Of a stretch of 19,483 bases of DNA, positions 1 to 7,432 are shown one piece after another (position 1 is the first letter of the stretch; every line of letters starts with the position of its first letter). Position numbers and translations under genes: made by a program. The stretch lies in NCBI GenBank assembly GCA_050260415.1, contig JBLNCE010000117.1, positions 1 to 19,483 of the forward strand, given 5' to 3'. Origin of the DNA: JBLNCE01 sp050260415 (lineage in GTDB: Bacteria > Bacillota > UBA4882 > JAAYXC01). Under the pieces are notes generated by a model that saw only the letters and a program-made list of their open reading frames with translations, was not told where the DNA came from and searched no databases.

Positions 1-220
1 GTTATTTACCGCCGGCCGCGATGATCTCACGTCGGCGGGATAAGCGCATGACGGCCACGGCGGGGCGGCACACGCATACATACATGGAAACCGAGATGCC
101 GGGAAGGAGCTCGTGTATGTGTACGTGTATGGACACGCGTACGTCCAGGCGCCAGCCGGAGGCTCGAGGCGCCGCTCGTCAGCGCGTCAAGGCGTAGATA
201 ATCCGGGGGATTTTACACAT
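1..220. other. Leader region with no assigned gene, containing an imperfect hairpin
   Basis: No convincing complete gene is seen. A short frame from base 2 to a TAA at 41-43 (ending ...DDLTSAG) could be the tail of an upstream gene, but it is too short to judge. Bases 73-84 and 114-125 form a 12-position imperfect inverted repeat (10 Watson-Crick pairs, one wobble, one mismatch), so the transcript leading into the ABC genes could fold. The stretch 66-140 is rich in alternating purine-pyrimidine steps. The promoter of the ABC operon should lie here, but no clear -35/-10 pair is visible. Confidence 0.3.
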
Positions 221-227
221 AGGAAGG
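221..227 (+). promoter_or_regulatory. Shine-Dalgarno site that fixes a TTG start for the ABC ATPase
   Basis: AGGAAGG lies 10 bases before TTG at 238. The protein from that codon begins MSAIVVENLAKRYG, the normal N-terminus of an ABC ATPase, and no in-frame ATG is placed better. Confidence 0.6.
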
Positions 228-237
228 ACGTGGTCGG

Positions 238-1155
238 TTGTCAGCCATTGTTGTCGAAAACCTGGCGAAGCGCTATGGGGAGTTGCGGGCGGTGGACGGG
301 ATCTCGTTCCAGGTCGAGCAGGGGGAGATCTTCGGCCTGCTCGGCCCCAATGGGGCGGGCAAGACCACGACCGTGGAGATGCTCGTGGGCTTGCGCCAGC
401 GGGACGGCGGCGGTATCTCCGTTCTGGGCATGGATCCCGGCCGCCATCCAATCGAATTGAAGAACCGCATCGGGGTGCAGCTGCAGCAAGTCGCCCTCTA
501 TCCGCGCCTGACCGTGTCCGAGAGCATCGCGCTCTTCGCCAGTTTTTATCAGCGGCGCCTCGACCCGGAACAGGTAATCGAAAAGGTGGGCCTGAAGGAA
601 AAGGCAAAGGTTCAGACGCGCCGGCTTTCCGGCGGGCAGAAGCAGCGCCTGGCCATCGCCCTGACCATGGTGGGCGACGCGGATCTGGTCTTTCTCGACG
701 AGCCGACCACCGGGCTCGACCCGCAGGCGCGCCGGAGTCTATGGGAGTTGATCCTCGACCTCAAGAAACGCGGCAAGACAGTCTTCCTCACCACGCACTA
801 CATGGATGAGGCGGAGAGACTCTGCGATCGCGTGGCCGTAATCGACCACGGCCGGATCATCGCGCTGGATTCGCCCCGTGAGTTGATTAACCAGCACTTT
901 AACCAGCGCGCCGTGGAATTCGAGAGCGAACGGCTGGCGCACGACGACTCCCTGGGGGGCCTGGCGGGCGTGACGAGGGTCAGAGCCAACGGCGACAATA
1001 TGGTGACCCTCTATACCACGGACGCCGCCGCCACCATCAACGAACTGATGCGTTATTCCCGGCAGGCCCAGGCTCCGGTCGAGGACCTGGTCGTACGCCA
1101 TGCCACCCTGGAAGACGTCTTCCTCAAACTCACCGGAAGGAGGATCAGGGAATGA
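238..1155 (+). CDS. ABC-2 type transporter, ATP-binding protein
   Basis: This is the cytoplasmic ATPase subunit of an exporter and hydrolyses ATP to drive the membrane partner encoded next to it. Seen in the 305-aa product: Walker A GPNGAGKT (36-43), signature LSGGQKQR (130-137), Walker B LVFLDEP (150-156), D-loop GLDP (159-162) and the switch His 187 in TTHYMDEAE. The C-terminal ~95 residues after the nucleotide-binding domain are typical of the CcmA/drug-exporter (DRA-like) branch. The start is taken as TTG because of the Shine-Dalgarno site at 221-227. The gene overlaps the permease by four bases (ATGA), indicating translational coupling. The substrate cannot be read from the sequence; drug, lipid or peptide export are all possible. 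Confidence 0.93.
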   Translation: MSAIVVENLAKRYGELRAVDGISFQVEQGEIFGLLGPNGAGKTTTVEMLVGLRQRDGGGISVLGMDPGRHPIELKNRIGVQLQQVALYPRLTVSESIALFASFYQRRLDPEQVIEKVGLKEKAKVQTRRLSGGQKQRLAIALTMVGDADLVFLDEPTTGLDPQARRSLWELILDLKKRGKTVFLTTHYMDEAERLCDRVAVIDHGRIIALDSPRELINQHFNQRAVEFESERLAHDDSLGGLAGVTRVRANGDNMVTLYTTDAAATINELMRYSRQAQAPVEDLVVRHATLEDVFLKLTGRRIRE

Positions 1156-2231
1156 CCTTCTGGCGCTTGTTCACCGCCAACCTGAAGAGCCTGGTCCGCG
1201 ACTATATGGCCCTCTTCTGGTTCATGGCCTTTCCCGTCATCTTCATCCTGATCTTCGGCGCCGTCTTCTCAGGCAATCAGGACGCGACTTATAACATCGG
1301 CCTCGCCTATGCCAAGGACGATCGTTTGGCGGCAGGCGTGGCTCAGGGCTTCAAAGCGGTCAAAGTTTTCTATGTTACGGAGGGATCGCTCGAAGATGAA
1401 TTGGCGGCGCTGAAGAAGGGCGACCGCTCCATCGTGGTCGAGATCCCTGACGGCGCGGGCCTCAAGGCCTTCCAGGGCGACAAGGTTACGGTCCCCGTCT
1501 ATTACGACGCCGGCAAGGAACAGTACGCCCGCATGCTGTACTCGATCGTCTCCGAGATGCTGAATGAGGCCGAGCGGCGCCTGACGGGCCGGCCGCGCCT
1601 GCTCGAGGCGACGCTCAAGCCTTATCAGGCCCAGGAGCATAAATACATCGACTTCCTGCTGCCCGGCATCCTGGCCATGGCGCTCATGCAACTGGGCCTC
1701 TTCGGCGCTTTCGACCTGCTCAGTCTCCGCGAGCAAAAGGTGCTCAAAGGCCTGGGCGCCACACCGCTGCCCCGGCTCTACGTCCTCGGCGCGGAAGTGC
1801 TCGTACGGCTCCTGCTCTCCCTCGTCCAGCTCAGTCTGATCGTTTCCATCGGCGTTACCGTCTTCGGCGTAAGCGTGACCGGCCACTGGCCCTCGATTGT
1901 GGGGATCGTGATCCTCGGCGCCATGACCTTCACCAGCATGGGTTATATGCTGACCTCCTTTTCCCGCACGGTCGAGGCGGGCCAAGGACTTGTCCAACTG
2001 GTGCAGTTCCCGATGATGTTCCTCTCGGGCATCTTCTTCCCCATCGAGATCATGCCCAAGTTCCTGGCCCCGGTCGTCAAGGCCATGCCCCTCACCTACC
2101 TCGGCGACGCCCTGCGGCAGGTCATGGTGGGCATGTCGCCCCAGTATCCCCTGCTGCTCGAGGTGGGGATCCTCGCGGGGTGGCTGGTCGTGAGCATGAT
2201 CGTGGCGGTGATCTTCTGGCGATGGGAGTAG
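1152..2231 (+). CDS. ABC-2 type transporter, permease
   Basis: This is the membrane subunit of the exporter formed with the upstream ATPase. The 359-aa product has one N-terminal membrane helix (about 20-39), a soluble, presumably extracytoplasmic region (about 42-165), then five hydrophobic segments (about 167-190, 210-240, 247-268, 282-300, 335-356). This is the ABC2_membrane_3-type architecture. The loop REQKVLKGLGATPL (193-206) is the usual coupling segment facing the ATPase, and the stretch around MMFLSGIFFPIEIMP (288-302) is a family hallmark. The ATG overlaps the ATPase stop. TAG is the stop codon, followed eight bases later by a heptamer repeat array and then hairpins. No regulator of the operon is visible. 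Confidence 0.92.
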   Translation: MTFWRLFTANLKSLVRDYMALFWFMAFPVIFILIFGAVFSGNQDATYNIGLAYAKDDRLAAGVAQGFKAVKVFYVTEGSLEDELAALKKGDRSIVVEIPDGAGLKAFQGDKVTVPVYYDAGKEQYARMLYSIVSEMLNEAERRLTGRPRLLEATLKPYQAQEHKYIDFLLPGILAMALMQLGLFGAFDLLSLREQKVLKGLGATPLPRLYVLGAEVLVRLLLSLVQLSLIVSIGVTVFGVSVTGHWPSIVGIVILGAMTFTSMGYMLTSFSRTVEAGQGLVQLVQFPMMFLSGIFFPIEIMPKFLAPVVKAMPLTYLGDALRQVMVGMSPQYPLLLEVGILAGWLVVSMIVAVIFWRWE

Positions 2232-2238
2232 GAAGAAC

Positions 2239-2273
2239 AGGCGTGAGGCATGAGGCATGAGGCGGAAGGCAAT
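2239..2273 (+). repeat. Period-7 tandem array (AGGCNNN), five units
   Basis: The units read AGGCGTG, AGGCATG, AGGCATG, AGGCGGA, AGGCAAT without phase breaks, starting 8 bases after the permease stop codon. The same unit recurs at 16207, 16311 (inverted), 18574 and 19158 (inverted). Confidence 0.8.
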
Positions 2274-2298
2274 AGCCAAAGACCCAAACGGTCTCCGT

Positions 2299-2322
2299 AG
2301 GGACGCACGGCCTGTGCGCCCA
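2299..2322. repeat. GC-rich hairpin in the convergent intergenic region
   Basis: GGGACGCAC (2300-2308) pairs with GTGCGCCC (2314-2321) with a single bulged base. Together with the next hairpin it resembles the short intergenic palindromes (GTAGGGGYG...type) dispersed in many bacterial genomes; that comparison is from memory. Confidence 0.5.
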
Positions 2323-2344
2323 AGCAGGCGGTAATGATAATAGC

Positions 2345-2374
2345 GACAGGGGTGCAACATGCTGCACCCCTGTC
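2345..2374. terminator. Perfect 12-bp hairpin between convergent genes, probable bidirectional terminator
   Basis: GACAGGGGTGCA (2345-2356) and TGCACCCCTGTC (2363-2374) are exact reverse complements around a 6-base loop. It lies between the ABC permease (+) and the lipoprotein gene (-), where a shared terminator is expected. There is no clean T-tract on either side, so it may be a 3'-end stabiliser or a dispersed palindrome rather than a classical intrinsic terminator. Confidence 0.55.
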
Positions 2375-2405
2375 TTACTATCATAAACGGTCGATGAAAC
2401 AGAGT

Positions 2406-3542
2406 TTATCGCAACCATCGCGGAATATGAATAAGAATCGGTACTGAACCGCCGCCGTCGGTGTAGGTAATCAGGCCGTCGCCATACATATCCCAGGTCA
2501 GGGTGGCGACCGTTTCGACCAGGTCGCCGGCGAGAGTCCGGATCTCGACCGTGCTCGGACTCGTCTCGGAGCTGGACCCGTCGGCGTCGAAATAGAGCGT
2601 AATCACTCTATTGGTGGCGCCGGTATCATCGTCGGGGTTAAGCTTGGTGCGCACGATCCTCTGCGTACGGTTTCCATAGATCGTGTGATCCGTCGTCAAC
2701 GGGCTCTTATCCTGATCGTTGTAGGTATAGGCACCCCATCTATGGAAGAAGATCTCGTCACCGACTGCGGCCCTATTCCAGGTCCGCTCGCCGTTGAAAG
2801 TGCTCCAGGGCACCTCGCCAACTGGTTCCTTGATCTTGCTGATGCTGTTCGCGATGAGCGCATGGTTCTCGGAGTCAAAGGTCACCGTATGCGCGATCCT
2901 CCAGATGACGGTGGGTTCGAGAACGGTATCACCGTTGGTGTCACGCCATCGAATCTGATAGACGGTGGAGTTCACCGTGGCCGTGGTCTCGGTATCGTCG
3001 TCAAAGGTATGCGTGCCCGTGGCATACCGGACGAGGTTGCCGTGGTCCCAGTTGCTCGCGCTGAATTCCCTGGTTATCGTACCGTCAACGTCGCTGATGA
3101 CCTTGGGCTCAGTCTTGATATACCGTGCCCAGAGCACCTCGCCGCCCACGCTGCGCTCGACCTTCTTTTCCCACCGTCCGTCATCCCATCCATAGACGGT
3201 CCAGACGACCGTATGATCCCCGTAGGTGGCGTTGCCCGTTCTTGTCCTGGTGTAAGTAGAGTCGCTGGGTATGCCGTTCGCGACGGTTTCCCGATCGGTG
3301 GGGTAACCTGCCGGGAGGTATGTGGCGAGATTGATAGGTTCACTCGATCCGGCTTTAAAAACCGCTTCTTCAATATCGTCGAGCGTCTGGTCCGCCGCGG
3401 TGGAGTCGGCGATCTCCTCGACTTTCTCGATTTGTTTCGTAACCTGGCTGGGGTCTTCCTGCGGCGGCTGCGCCGGCAGCCCGCAACCGACCACGAGGAC
3501 GGGAATGATGACACATAGCAAGAATAGAGGCAATATTCTCAC
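2406..3542 (-). CDS. Putative lipoprotein of unknown function
   Basis: I do not recognise this family. The GTG start at 3542 is chosen because AAAGGAG precedes it by 8 bases and it opens directly into a lipoprotein signal: MRILPLFLLCVIIPVLVVGC, with lipobox V-V-G-C and Cys20 as the expected lipidated residue. Longer in-frame starts upstream would place about 27 charged residues before the signal, which is unlikely. After the Cys comes a Pro/Gln-rich acidic tether (to about residue 35) and a likely helical acidic segment (to about 65). About 300 residues follow that are rich in Thr, Asp, Gly and aromatics with alternating patterns (for example TVVWTVYGWDDGRW, TVYQIRWRDTNGDT), suggesting a repetitive beta-sheet fold. 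It is presumably a membrane-anchored surface or periplasmic protein. It is a single-gene unit, convergent with the ABC operon. Confidence 0.75.
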   Translation of the reverse strand: MRILPLFLLCVIIPVLVVGCGLPAQPPQEDPSQVTKQIEKVEEIADSTAADQTLDDIEEAVFKAGSSEPINLATYLPAGYPTDRETVANGIPSDSTYTRTRTGNATYGDHTVVWTVYGWDDGRWEKKVERSVGGEVLWARYIKTEPKVISDVDGTITREFSASNWDHGNLVRYATGTHTFDDDTETTATVNSTVYQIRWRDTNGDTVLEPTVIWRIAHTVTFDSENHALIANSISKIKEPVGEVPWSTFNGERTWNRAAVGDEIFFHRWGAYTYNDQDKSPLTTDHTIYGNRTQRIVRTKLNPDDDTGATNRVITLYFDADGSSSETSPSTVEIRTLAGDLVETVATLTWDMYGDGLITYTDGGGSVPILIHIPRWLR

Positions 3543-3583
3543 AATCGACACTCCTTTACCTGCTCTTTCTCTAACCATCTCTT

Positions 3584-3596
3584 GGATGGCCCATCC
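3584..3596. promoter_or_regulatory. Short palindrome GGATGG-C-CCATCC, possible operator
   Basis: A perfect 6+6 dyad with one central base lies about 40 bases upstream of the lipoprotein start and 30 bases upstream of the small plus-strand ORF at 3626. The loop is too short for an RNA hairpin, so a protein-binding site is the more likely reading if it has a function at all. Confidence 0.2.
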
Positions 3597-3625
3597 ATCA
3601 TGAGCAGACGAAGGAGTTGCCAAAA

Positions 3626-3733
3626 ATGTTCAAGAAGTTGTCCGAGAATTTTGCGGCGCGTCTTCCTGCCTTGGAAAGCCGGTGTGTCGAGACTCGGCAC
3701 GGGGTTATGAGCTGCCTATCCGCCCGGGCATGA
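3626..3733 (+). CDS. Possible small protein (35 aa)
   Basis: AAGGAG at 3611-3616 precedes an ATG by 9 bases. The frame encodes MFKKLSENFAARLPALESRC... and ends at TGA 3731-3733. The N-terminal 18 residues would form an amphipathic basic helix. The only support is a good ribosome-binding site and a free intergenic position in the 236-bp gap between two minus-strand genes. It could equally be the 5' remnant of a longer gene or chance. No function can be proposed. Confidence 0.3.
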   Translation: MFKKLSENFAARLPALESRCVETRHGVMSCLSARA

Positions 3734-3778
3734 ATTCCTGGGCTACTGTTTTCCTCTCCGCCTTGCATGCGAGATCGC

Positions 3779-4354
3779 CTATACCCTTCGCAGCCTCCGC
3801 GCGGCCGGCAGGGTCGCCGCCTCGAAGATCGCGAATCCCCAAAAGGCCAGGATCAACGGGTCGTTCCTGACGGCGCCGGCGACGATGGCCGCCATGGTGG
3901 CAAAGGGTTGCCACAGGGAATGTCCGGCGGTGCCCGCGGCCAATACCGGCACGGAGAAGTAACGAAGCGCGATCAGGTACTCGGCGCACACCATCGCGAT
4001 CAAAGTCAGCGCCACGCTCAAGACCTGCAAACTGGGTCCGCGCTTGCGGCCGGCCCCGAGCATAACCGCCCGCGCCACGAGCCATCCCACGCCGATGGCG
4101 ATCAGGCCGATCTGGTATCTGGTGGCGACTACCACCCCGAACCATGCCGCGGCCGAGGCCGCCGTGGCGGCCAAGCCCAGCAGGAACGCCCCGCTCATAT
4201 TCGGCCCTTCCGTCTCGCTCTTGAAAGCCTCCTCCGCGGCGGACGCGCAATCCGGGCAGAGCAGGACGACCGTGGCGTTCTTACGGCCGGAAGCCCGCAC
4301 GGCGACCTCTTCCCCCTCAGCGATCTGTTTCGAACAGCTTGCACAAGTAGGCAT
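3779..4354 (-). CDS. Zinc-ribbon domain membrane protein, function unknown
   Basis: The 191-aa product starts with a likely metal-binding ribbon, C4-x2-C7 and C33-x2-C36 (CASC ... CPDC), followed by about 150 residues containing roughly four to five hydrophobic segments (about 54-98, 107-132, 149-183). A soluble N-terminal ribbon joined to a small membrane domain occurs in many uncharacterised proteins. I do not recognise a named family. The ATG at 4354 is preferred over a TTG three codons upstream because AAGGAGG would abut the TTG but sits 9 bases from the ATG. It follows the EamA transporter gene by 18 bases on the same strand, so the two are probably co-transcribed and this protein may relate to the transporter; that link is inference. 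Confidence 0.7.
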   Translation of the reverse strand: MPTCASCSKQIAEGEEVAVRASGRKNATVVLLCPDCASAAEEAFKSETEGPNMSGAFLLGLAATAASAAAWFGVVVATRYQIGLIAIGVGWLVARAVMLGAGRKRGPSLQVLSVALTLIAMVCAEYLIALRYFSVPVLAAGTAGHSLWQPFATMAAIVAGAVRNDPLILAFWGFAIFEAATLPAARRLRRV

Positions 4355-4372
4355 CTGTATCAACCTCCTTCG

Positions 4373-5251
4373 TTATTGCGCCAAGCCTCCGTCCCCCACG
4401 GTGCGGCCCTGAAAGGCCACAAGTATGCAGCGGCCCGTGACAACCAACAGCACCACGAGCCCGCCGGCCAAGGCCCACGGCCCGGGCGTCTCGCCCATCA
4501 TCAGAAAGACCCAGACCGGATTCAGAATCGGCTCGACGATGGGGATGATGGACGCCTCAAGCGCCGTAACGTGTTTGATGGCGAGCGCGTAAAGGATGTA
4601 AGGCAGCCCCAGCTGGCATATGCCCAGGACGACTAGAACGCCGAGGCTCTTGGCGCTTGGCGCCGCGATGAACATGAAGGGGATGCCGATCAAAGCCGTG
4701 AGCACGTTTCCAAAAAGGATCGAGTCCAGCGGCGACCCGTCCTTCTGCATGCGCAGGAAGACGATCAGCGCCGCGAAACTCAGCCCGCTGGCAATCGCCA
4801 AGGTATTGCCCCACATGCTGCCGGGCTCGAGGTCATCGAGGAAAAAGAGAGCCATCCCGGCCACGACGATGGCGATGGTGAGCCAATCGAGCCAAGAGAC
4901 CCGTTCTTTGAGAAGCCACGCCCCAAGCAATGCCACGAAGATGGGGGCGGTGTATTGGAGCAGGATGACGTTGGCCGCCGTGGTCAGCTTGTTGGCGGAT
5001 ACAAAGAGGATGACCGTGGCCGCGTAGGCGATCGCCCCGCCAATCTGGGGGCGGGACCAGGTCAACCGGGGGCGGCGATGCACGAACAACAAAAAGACGG
5101 CGGCGATGGCGCTGCGTGCGCCCGCGATGGCGACCGGATGCCAGACGACCATCTTGATGAGCAGGCCGCCGAGGCTCCAGAGAGCGGCGGTGGCGACGAG
5201 CAAGAGGGTTGCTTTCGGCCGTGAAAGCCCGGTTTGGATTGAATCCGGCAT
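4373..5251 (-). CDS. EamA/DMT-family transporter
   Basis: This is a drug/metabolite transporter superfamily membrane protein that probably exports a small metabolite or amino acid; the substrate is unknown. The 292-aa product is almost wholly hydrophobic with about ten membrane helices arranged as two EamA repeats (about 10-135 and 150-285). Typical features are ATAALWSLGGLLIK near the N-terminus, the AxRxxxA segment (AGARSAIAA), QYTAPIFVALLGAWLLKERVSW in the first repeat and the equivalent SIIPIVEPILNPVWVFL in the second. ATG at 5251 is chosen (GAGG 6 bases upstream). A TTG four codons earlier is an alternative. It is the first gene of a minus-strand pair with the zinc-ribbon protein. Confidence 0.9.
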   Translation of the reverse strand: MPDSIQTGLSRPKATLLLVATAALWSLGGLLIKMVVWHPVAIAGARSAIAAVFLLFVHRRPRLTWSRPQIGGAIAYAATVILFVSANKLTTAANVILLQYTAPIFVALLGAWLLKERVSWLDWLTIAIVVAGMALFFLDDLEPGSMWGNTLAIASGLSFAALIVFLRMQKDGSPLDSILFGNVLTALIGIPFMFIAAPSAKSLGVLVVLGICQLGLPYILYALAIKHVTALEASIIPIVEPILNPVWVFLMMGETPGPWALAGGLVVLLVVTGRCILVAFQGRTVGDGGLAQ

Positions 5252-5509
5252 GGGTGGCCTCAATTCCTTTCCAAGACCACGGTGCTGCATAAGAGCCCAT
5301 TCGGTCAGGTAGCCTCAACCCAATTCGCAGCGGGAACCCAAATTCCTGCCTTGCGGGACCGTTCATTTTTCTCCCGGCCATGGAGAATTTGCCCCGACCG
5401 CCCTCTCTTTCCAACGGAACACGCAGGAATAAAGTACGGGTCGCAGAACTTCGTGTGTGGTACCCGGTACGATGCCGAAACATGATGGAGTGCACGGGGG
5501 TGCGTCGCG
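5252..5509. promoter_or_regulatory. Divergent intergenic region with small palindromes
   Basis: This 258-bp region separates the minus-strand EamA gene from the plus-strand AbrB-type gene, so both promoters should be here. Visible structure: a hairpin with arms TTCTCC (5369-5374) and GGAGAA (5382-5387); an 11-base palindrome GTACC-C-GGTAC (5460-5470); and an imperfect direct repeat of AACCCAATTC / AACCCAAATTC near 5320-5345. No convincing -35/-10 pair or known riboswitch was found. Confidence 0.35.
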
Positions 5510-6013
5510 ATGCTAAAACCAGTCTATACGTTGGCGGTGGCGGCGGTGGGAGGACTGATCGGCGTCAAGCTCAAGCTGCCCGCGGGAGCGCTGATCGGCG
5601 CCATGCTGGCCGTGGGCGTTTATAACCTCCTCAGCAACCAGGCCGATATGCCTTCCGAACTCAGGGTTGGGATCCAGATCGCCGCGGGTGCCATGATCGG
5701 CGCGCGCGTCACCAGGGATACCCTGATGGGATTGAAAGAGATGCTCGTCCCGGCGATAATCATGGTCGCCGCCGTTTTGGCCATCAACTTCCTTGTCGGG
5801 TACATTATCTTCAAGACATCCCGCCTGGACCTGGCCACTTCCCTTTACGCCAGCGCCCCGGGCGGGATGACCGAGATGACGCTTGCCGCCGACGCGATGG
5901 GCGCCGACGCCCCCAAGGTGGCGATCCTCCAGCTGATCCGCCTGCTATGCGTCCTGTCGTTCCTCCCGTTTCTCCAGAAGCTGGTGATTGGATTCCTGGC
6001 CAGGGGAGACTAA
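5510..6013 (+). CDS. AbrB-type membrane protein, single-repeat (half-length) form
   Basis: It belongs to the membrane AbrB family (AbrB_dom, often mislabelled transcriptional regulator or ammonia monooxygenase), small integral membrane proteins of poorly known transport function. The 167-aa product contains one repeat. The N-terminal GGLIGVKLKLPAGALIGAM, the central GIQIAAGAMIGARVT and the diagnostic ASAPGGMTEM motif are all present, with about five membrane segments. Classical members have two such repeats in about 350 aa, so this is a half-size protein that would presumably dimerise or pair with another half; no second copy is in the window. ATG 5510 has a G-rich Shine-Dalgarno site 8 bases upstream. 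The MFS gene starts 11 bases after its stop, so they form an operon. Confidence 0.85.
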   Translation: MLKPVYTLAVAAVGGLIGVKLKLPAGALIGAMLAVGVYNLLSNQADMPSELRVGIQIAAGAMIGARVTRDTLMGLKEMLVPAIIMVAAVLAINFLVGYIIFKTSRLDLATSLYASAPGGMTEMTLAADAMGADAPKVAILQLIRLLCVLSFLPFLQKLVIGFLARGD

Positions 6014-6024
6014 GGAGGAACCCG

Positions 6025-7179
6025 ATGCGACGGCAAGATTGGGAACTGCTGCTTTTCTCCTTTGTTACGGCCGCTTACTGGGCCGCCACCTACTTCTATG
6101 TTCAGATCCTGCCGTCATACATCCTCCGTCTGGGAGGCTCCCAGGCGACGGTCGGTAATGTGAGCGGCGCCTACGGATTGACGCAGGCGATCCTTCGCAT
6201 CCCCACCGGATGGTGGTCCGACCGCCTGGGCCGGAGGATGCCGCTCATAATCGGGGGTTTCGCGGCGGCCGTGCTTGCGAACCTGCTCTTTGTCCTCGCC
6301 GCCGCACCGGGTACGCTTCTTTTCGCACGGGCCATGGCAGGCGTCTCCTCCACCACCTGGGCAATCATGACCGTCTACATCGCCGGCCGCTTCCCCGAGG
6401 ACAGGCTCGACGCAACCATGGGCTTTCTCTATGCCGTTTCCAATGTTGCCCAACTGGCGGCCTCGGCTCTTGGCGCGCATATGGCGGAATCCTGGGGCTG
6501 GCGCGCTCCCTTTTTTGCTTCCCTGATCGCCGGTGCCGTCGGCCTGGCCTTGCTTCCGCTCCTCGGCCGGGAACAGCGCCAAGCAACGTCCGGCAAGACC
6601 TGGGGTGATCTTGGCTGCGTGGCGCGCCGCCCTTTGCTTTTGTTCGTCTCGCTTTTGGGAATCCTGGTTCAGTACGGCTACTGGGCGCTGGCGGGATTCG
6701 GCCCCATCGTCGCCGAACGGCTCGGCGCCAGTGAAGGAGCGCTGGGCAACCTCTCCCTCTTTTATATGGGACCGGCAATCCTCACCTCCCTCGCGGCTGG
6801 GCGCCTGCAGACGACGCTCGGCCGTAAACGGACGCTTGCGGCGGGATTCGCGCTGATGACCCTGGGGCTTTTGGCATTACCTTCCGCCGGGTCTCTTGCC
6901 TCGTTGCACCTCATGCTGGCCCTGTCCGGCGCCGGTAGGGGCGTAGTCTTCCCCATGTTAATGAGCCTGAGCGTCTGGGCCGTGCCTCCGGACCGGAAAG
7001 GTACGGCGATGGGCATATTCTCGGCCCTCTATGCCGTGGGCATGTTTCTCGGCCCCGGCATCTCAGGCGTTTACGCGGATAGATACAGCCTCGCGGGGGC
7101 CTTCCTACTGGCGGGATCACTGCTTGCCGGCGGCGGGCTGGCGGCGTTTTTGATCCTGCCAAGGTGGACCAAGGATTGA
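6025..7179 (+). CDS. Major facilitator superfamily transporter
   Basis: This is a secondary transporter, probably a proton-coupled exporter; the substrate is unknown. The 384-aa product has about 12 membrane helices in two halves. MFS motif A is clear between helices 2 and 3 (GWWSDRLGRR, 62-71) with a weaker counterpart in the second half (AGRLQTTLGRKRT). A Pro/Gly-rich helix (MGIFSALYAVGMFLGPGISG) near the C-terminus is typical of drug:H+ antiporter or sugar-type MFS proteins. The ATG at 6025 is chosen because AAGGAGG (6012-6018), overlapping the stop of the AbrB-type gene, lies 6 bases upstream. A longer in-frame start at 5947 would overlap the upstream gene and has no ribosome-binding site. 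Confidence 0.9.
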   Translation: MRRQDWELLLFSFVTAAYWAATYFYVQILPSYILRLGGSQATVGNVSGAYGLTQAILRIPTGWWSDRLGRRMPLIIGGFAAAVLANLLFVLAAAPGTLLFARAMAGVSSTTWAIMTVYIAGRFPEDRLDATMGFLYAVSNVAQLAASALGAHMAESWGWRAPFFASLIAGAVGLALLPLLGREQRQATSGKTWGDLGCVARRPLLLFVSLLGILVQYGYWALAGFGPIVAERLGASEGALGNLSLFYMGPAILTSLAAGRLQTTLGRKRTLAAGFALMTLGLLALPSAGSLASLHLMLALSGAGRGVVFPMLMSLSVWAVPPDRKGTAMGIFSALYAVGMFLGPGISGVYADRYSLAGAFLLAGSLLAGGGLAAFLILPRWTKD

Positions 7180-7195
7180 TCGCTATGCCCTGTGT

Positions 7196-7432
7196 GCACG
7201 ATCGCGCCTGTCGATTACCGCGGTTAAATCCGGTGGACAGCCCCCGCAACTATTGCTACGATCAGAACATACACCAAGGTGAACTCACCCCGACTCTTTA
7301 TTGTCGCGAAGGCTCTGGTCAGAATCTTCATGCAGTGACGTATAGAAGGTCTTATGGAAAGTTAATTGAACCCAGGAGGCGCTATTCGCCCTCCCATAGG
7401 CGTTAAGATAGGAAGCCAGATATCAGGTATTT
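7196..7432 (+). promoter_or_regulatory. Cobalamin-riboswitch-like leader, possibly degenerate
   Basis: Three blocks resemble the conserved cobalamin (B12) riboswitch in the right order: GGTTAAATCCGG (7222-7233) followed by GCCCCCGCAACTATTG (7240-7254), like the GGUG-AAAUCC and CCCGCAACUGU core; ATGCAGTGAC then GAAGG (7330-7349), like AUGCCACUG...GGAAGG; and GGAAGCCAG (7411-7419), like the GCCAG of the 3' block. A bulged hairpin (7375-7381 with 7387-7394) lies in the variable arm. The upstream GGGAA and the final ACCUGCC are not conserved, so it may be diverged or decaying. No B12-related gene follows; the next intact gene is the DNA-repair methyltransferase at 7948. A covariance-model search would settle it. 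Confidence 0.4.

Noticed and set aside
1269..2384. Long minus-strand open frame opposite the ABC permease
   Set aside because: His/Gln/Asp/Gly-rich shadow of a clear ABC-2 permease; no ribosome-binding site or recognisable domain.
5947..6024. Longer N-terminus for the MFS transporter
   Set aside because: It would overlap the upstream AbrB-type gene in another frame and has no ribosome-binding site; ATG 6025 has a strong one.
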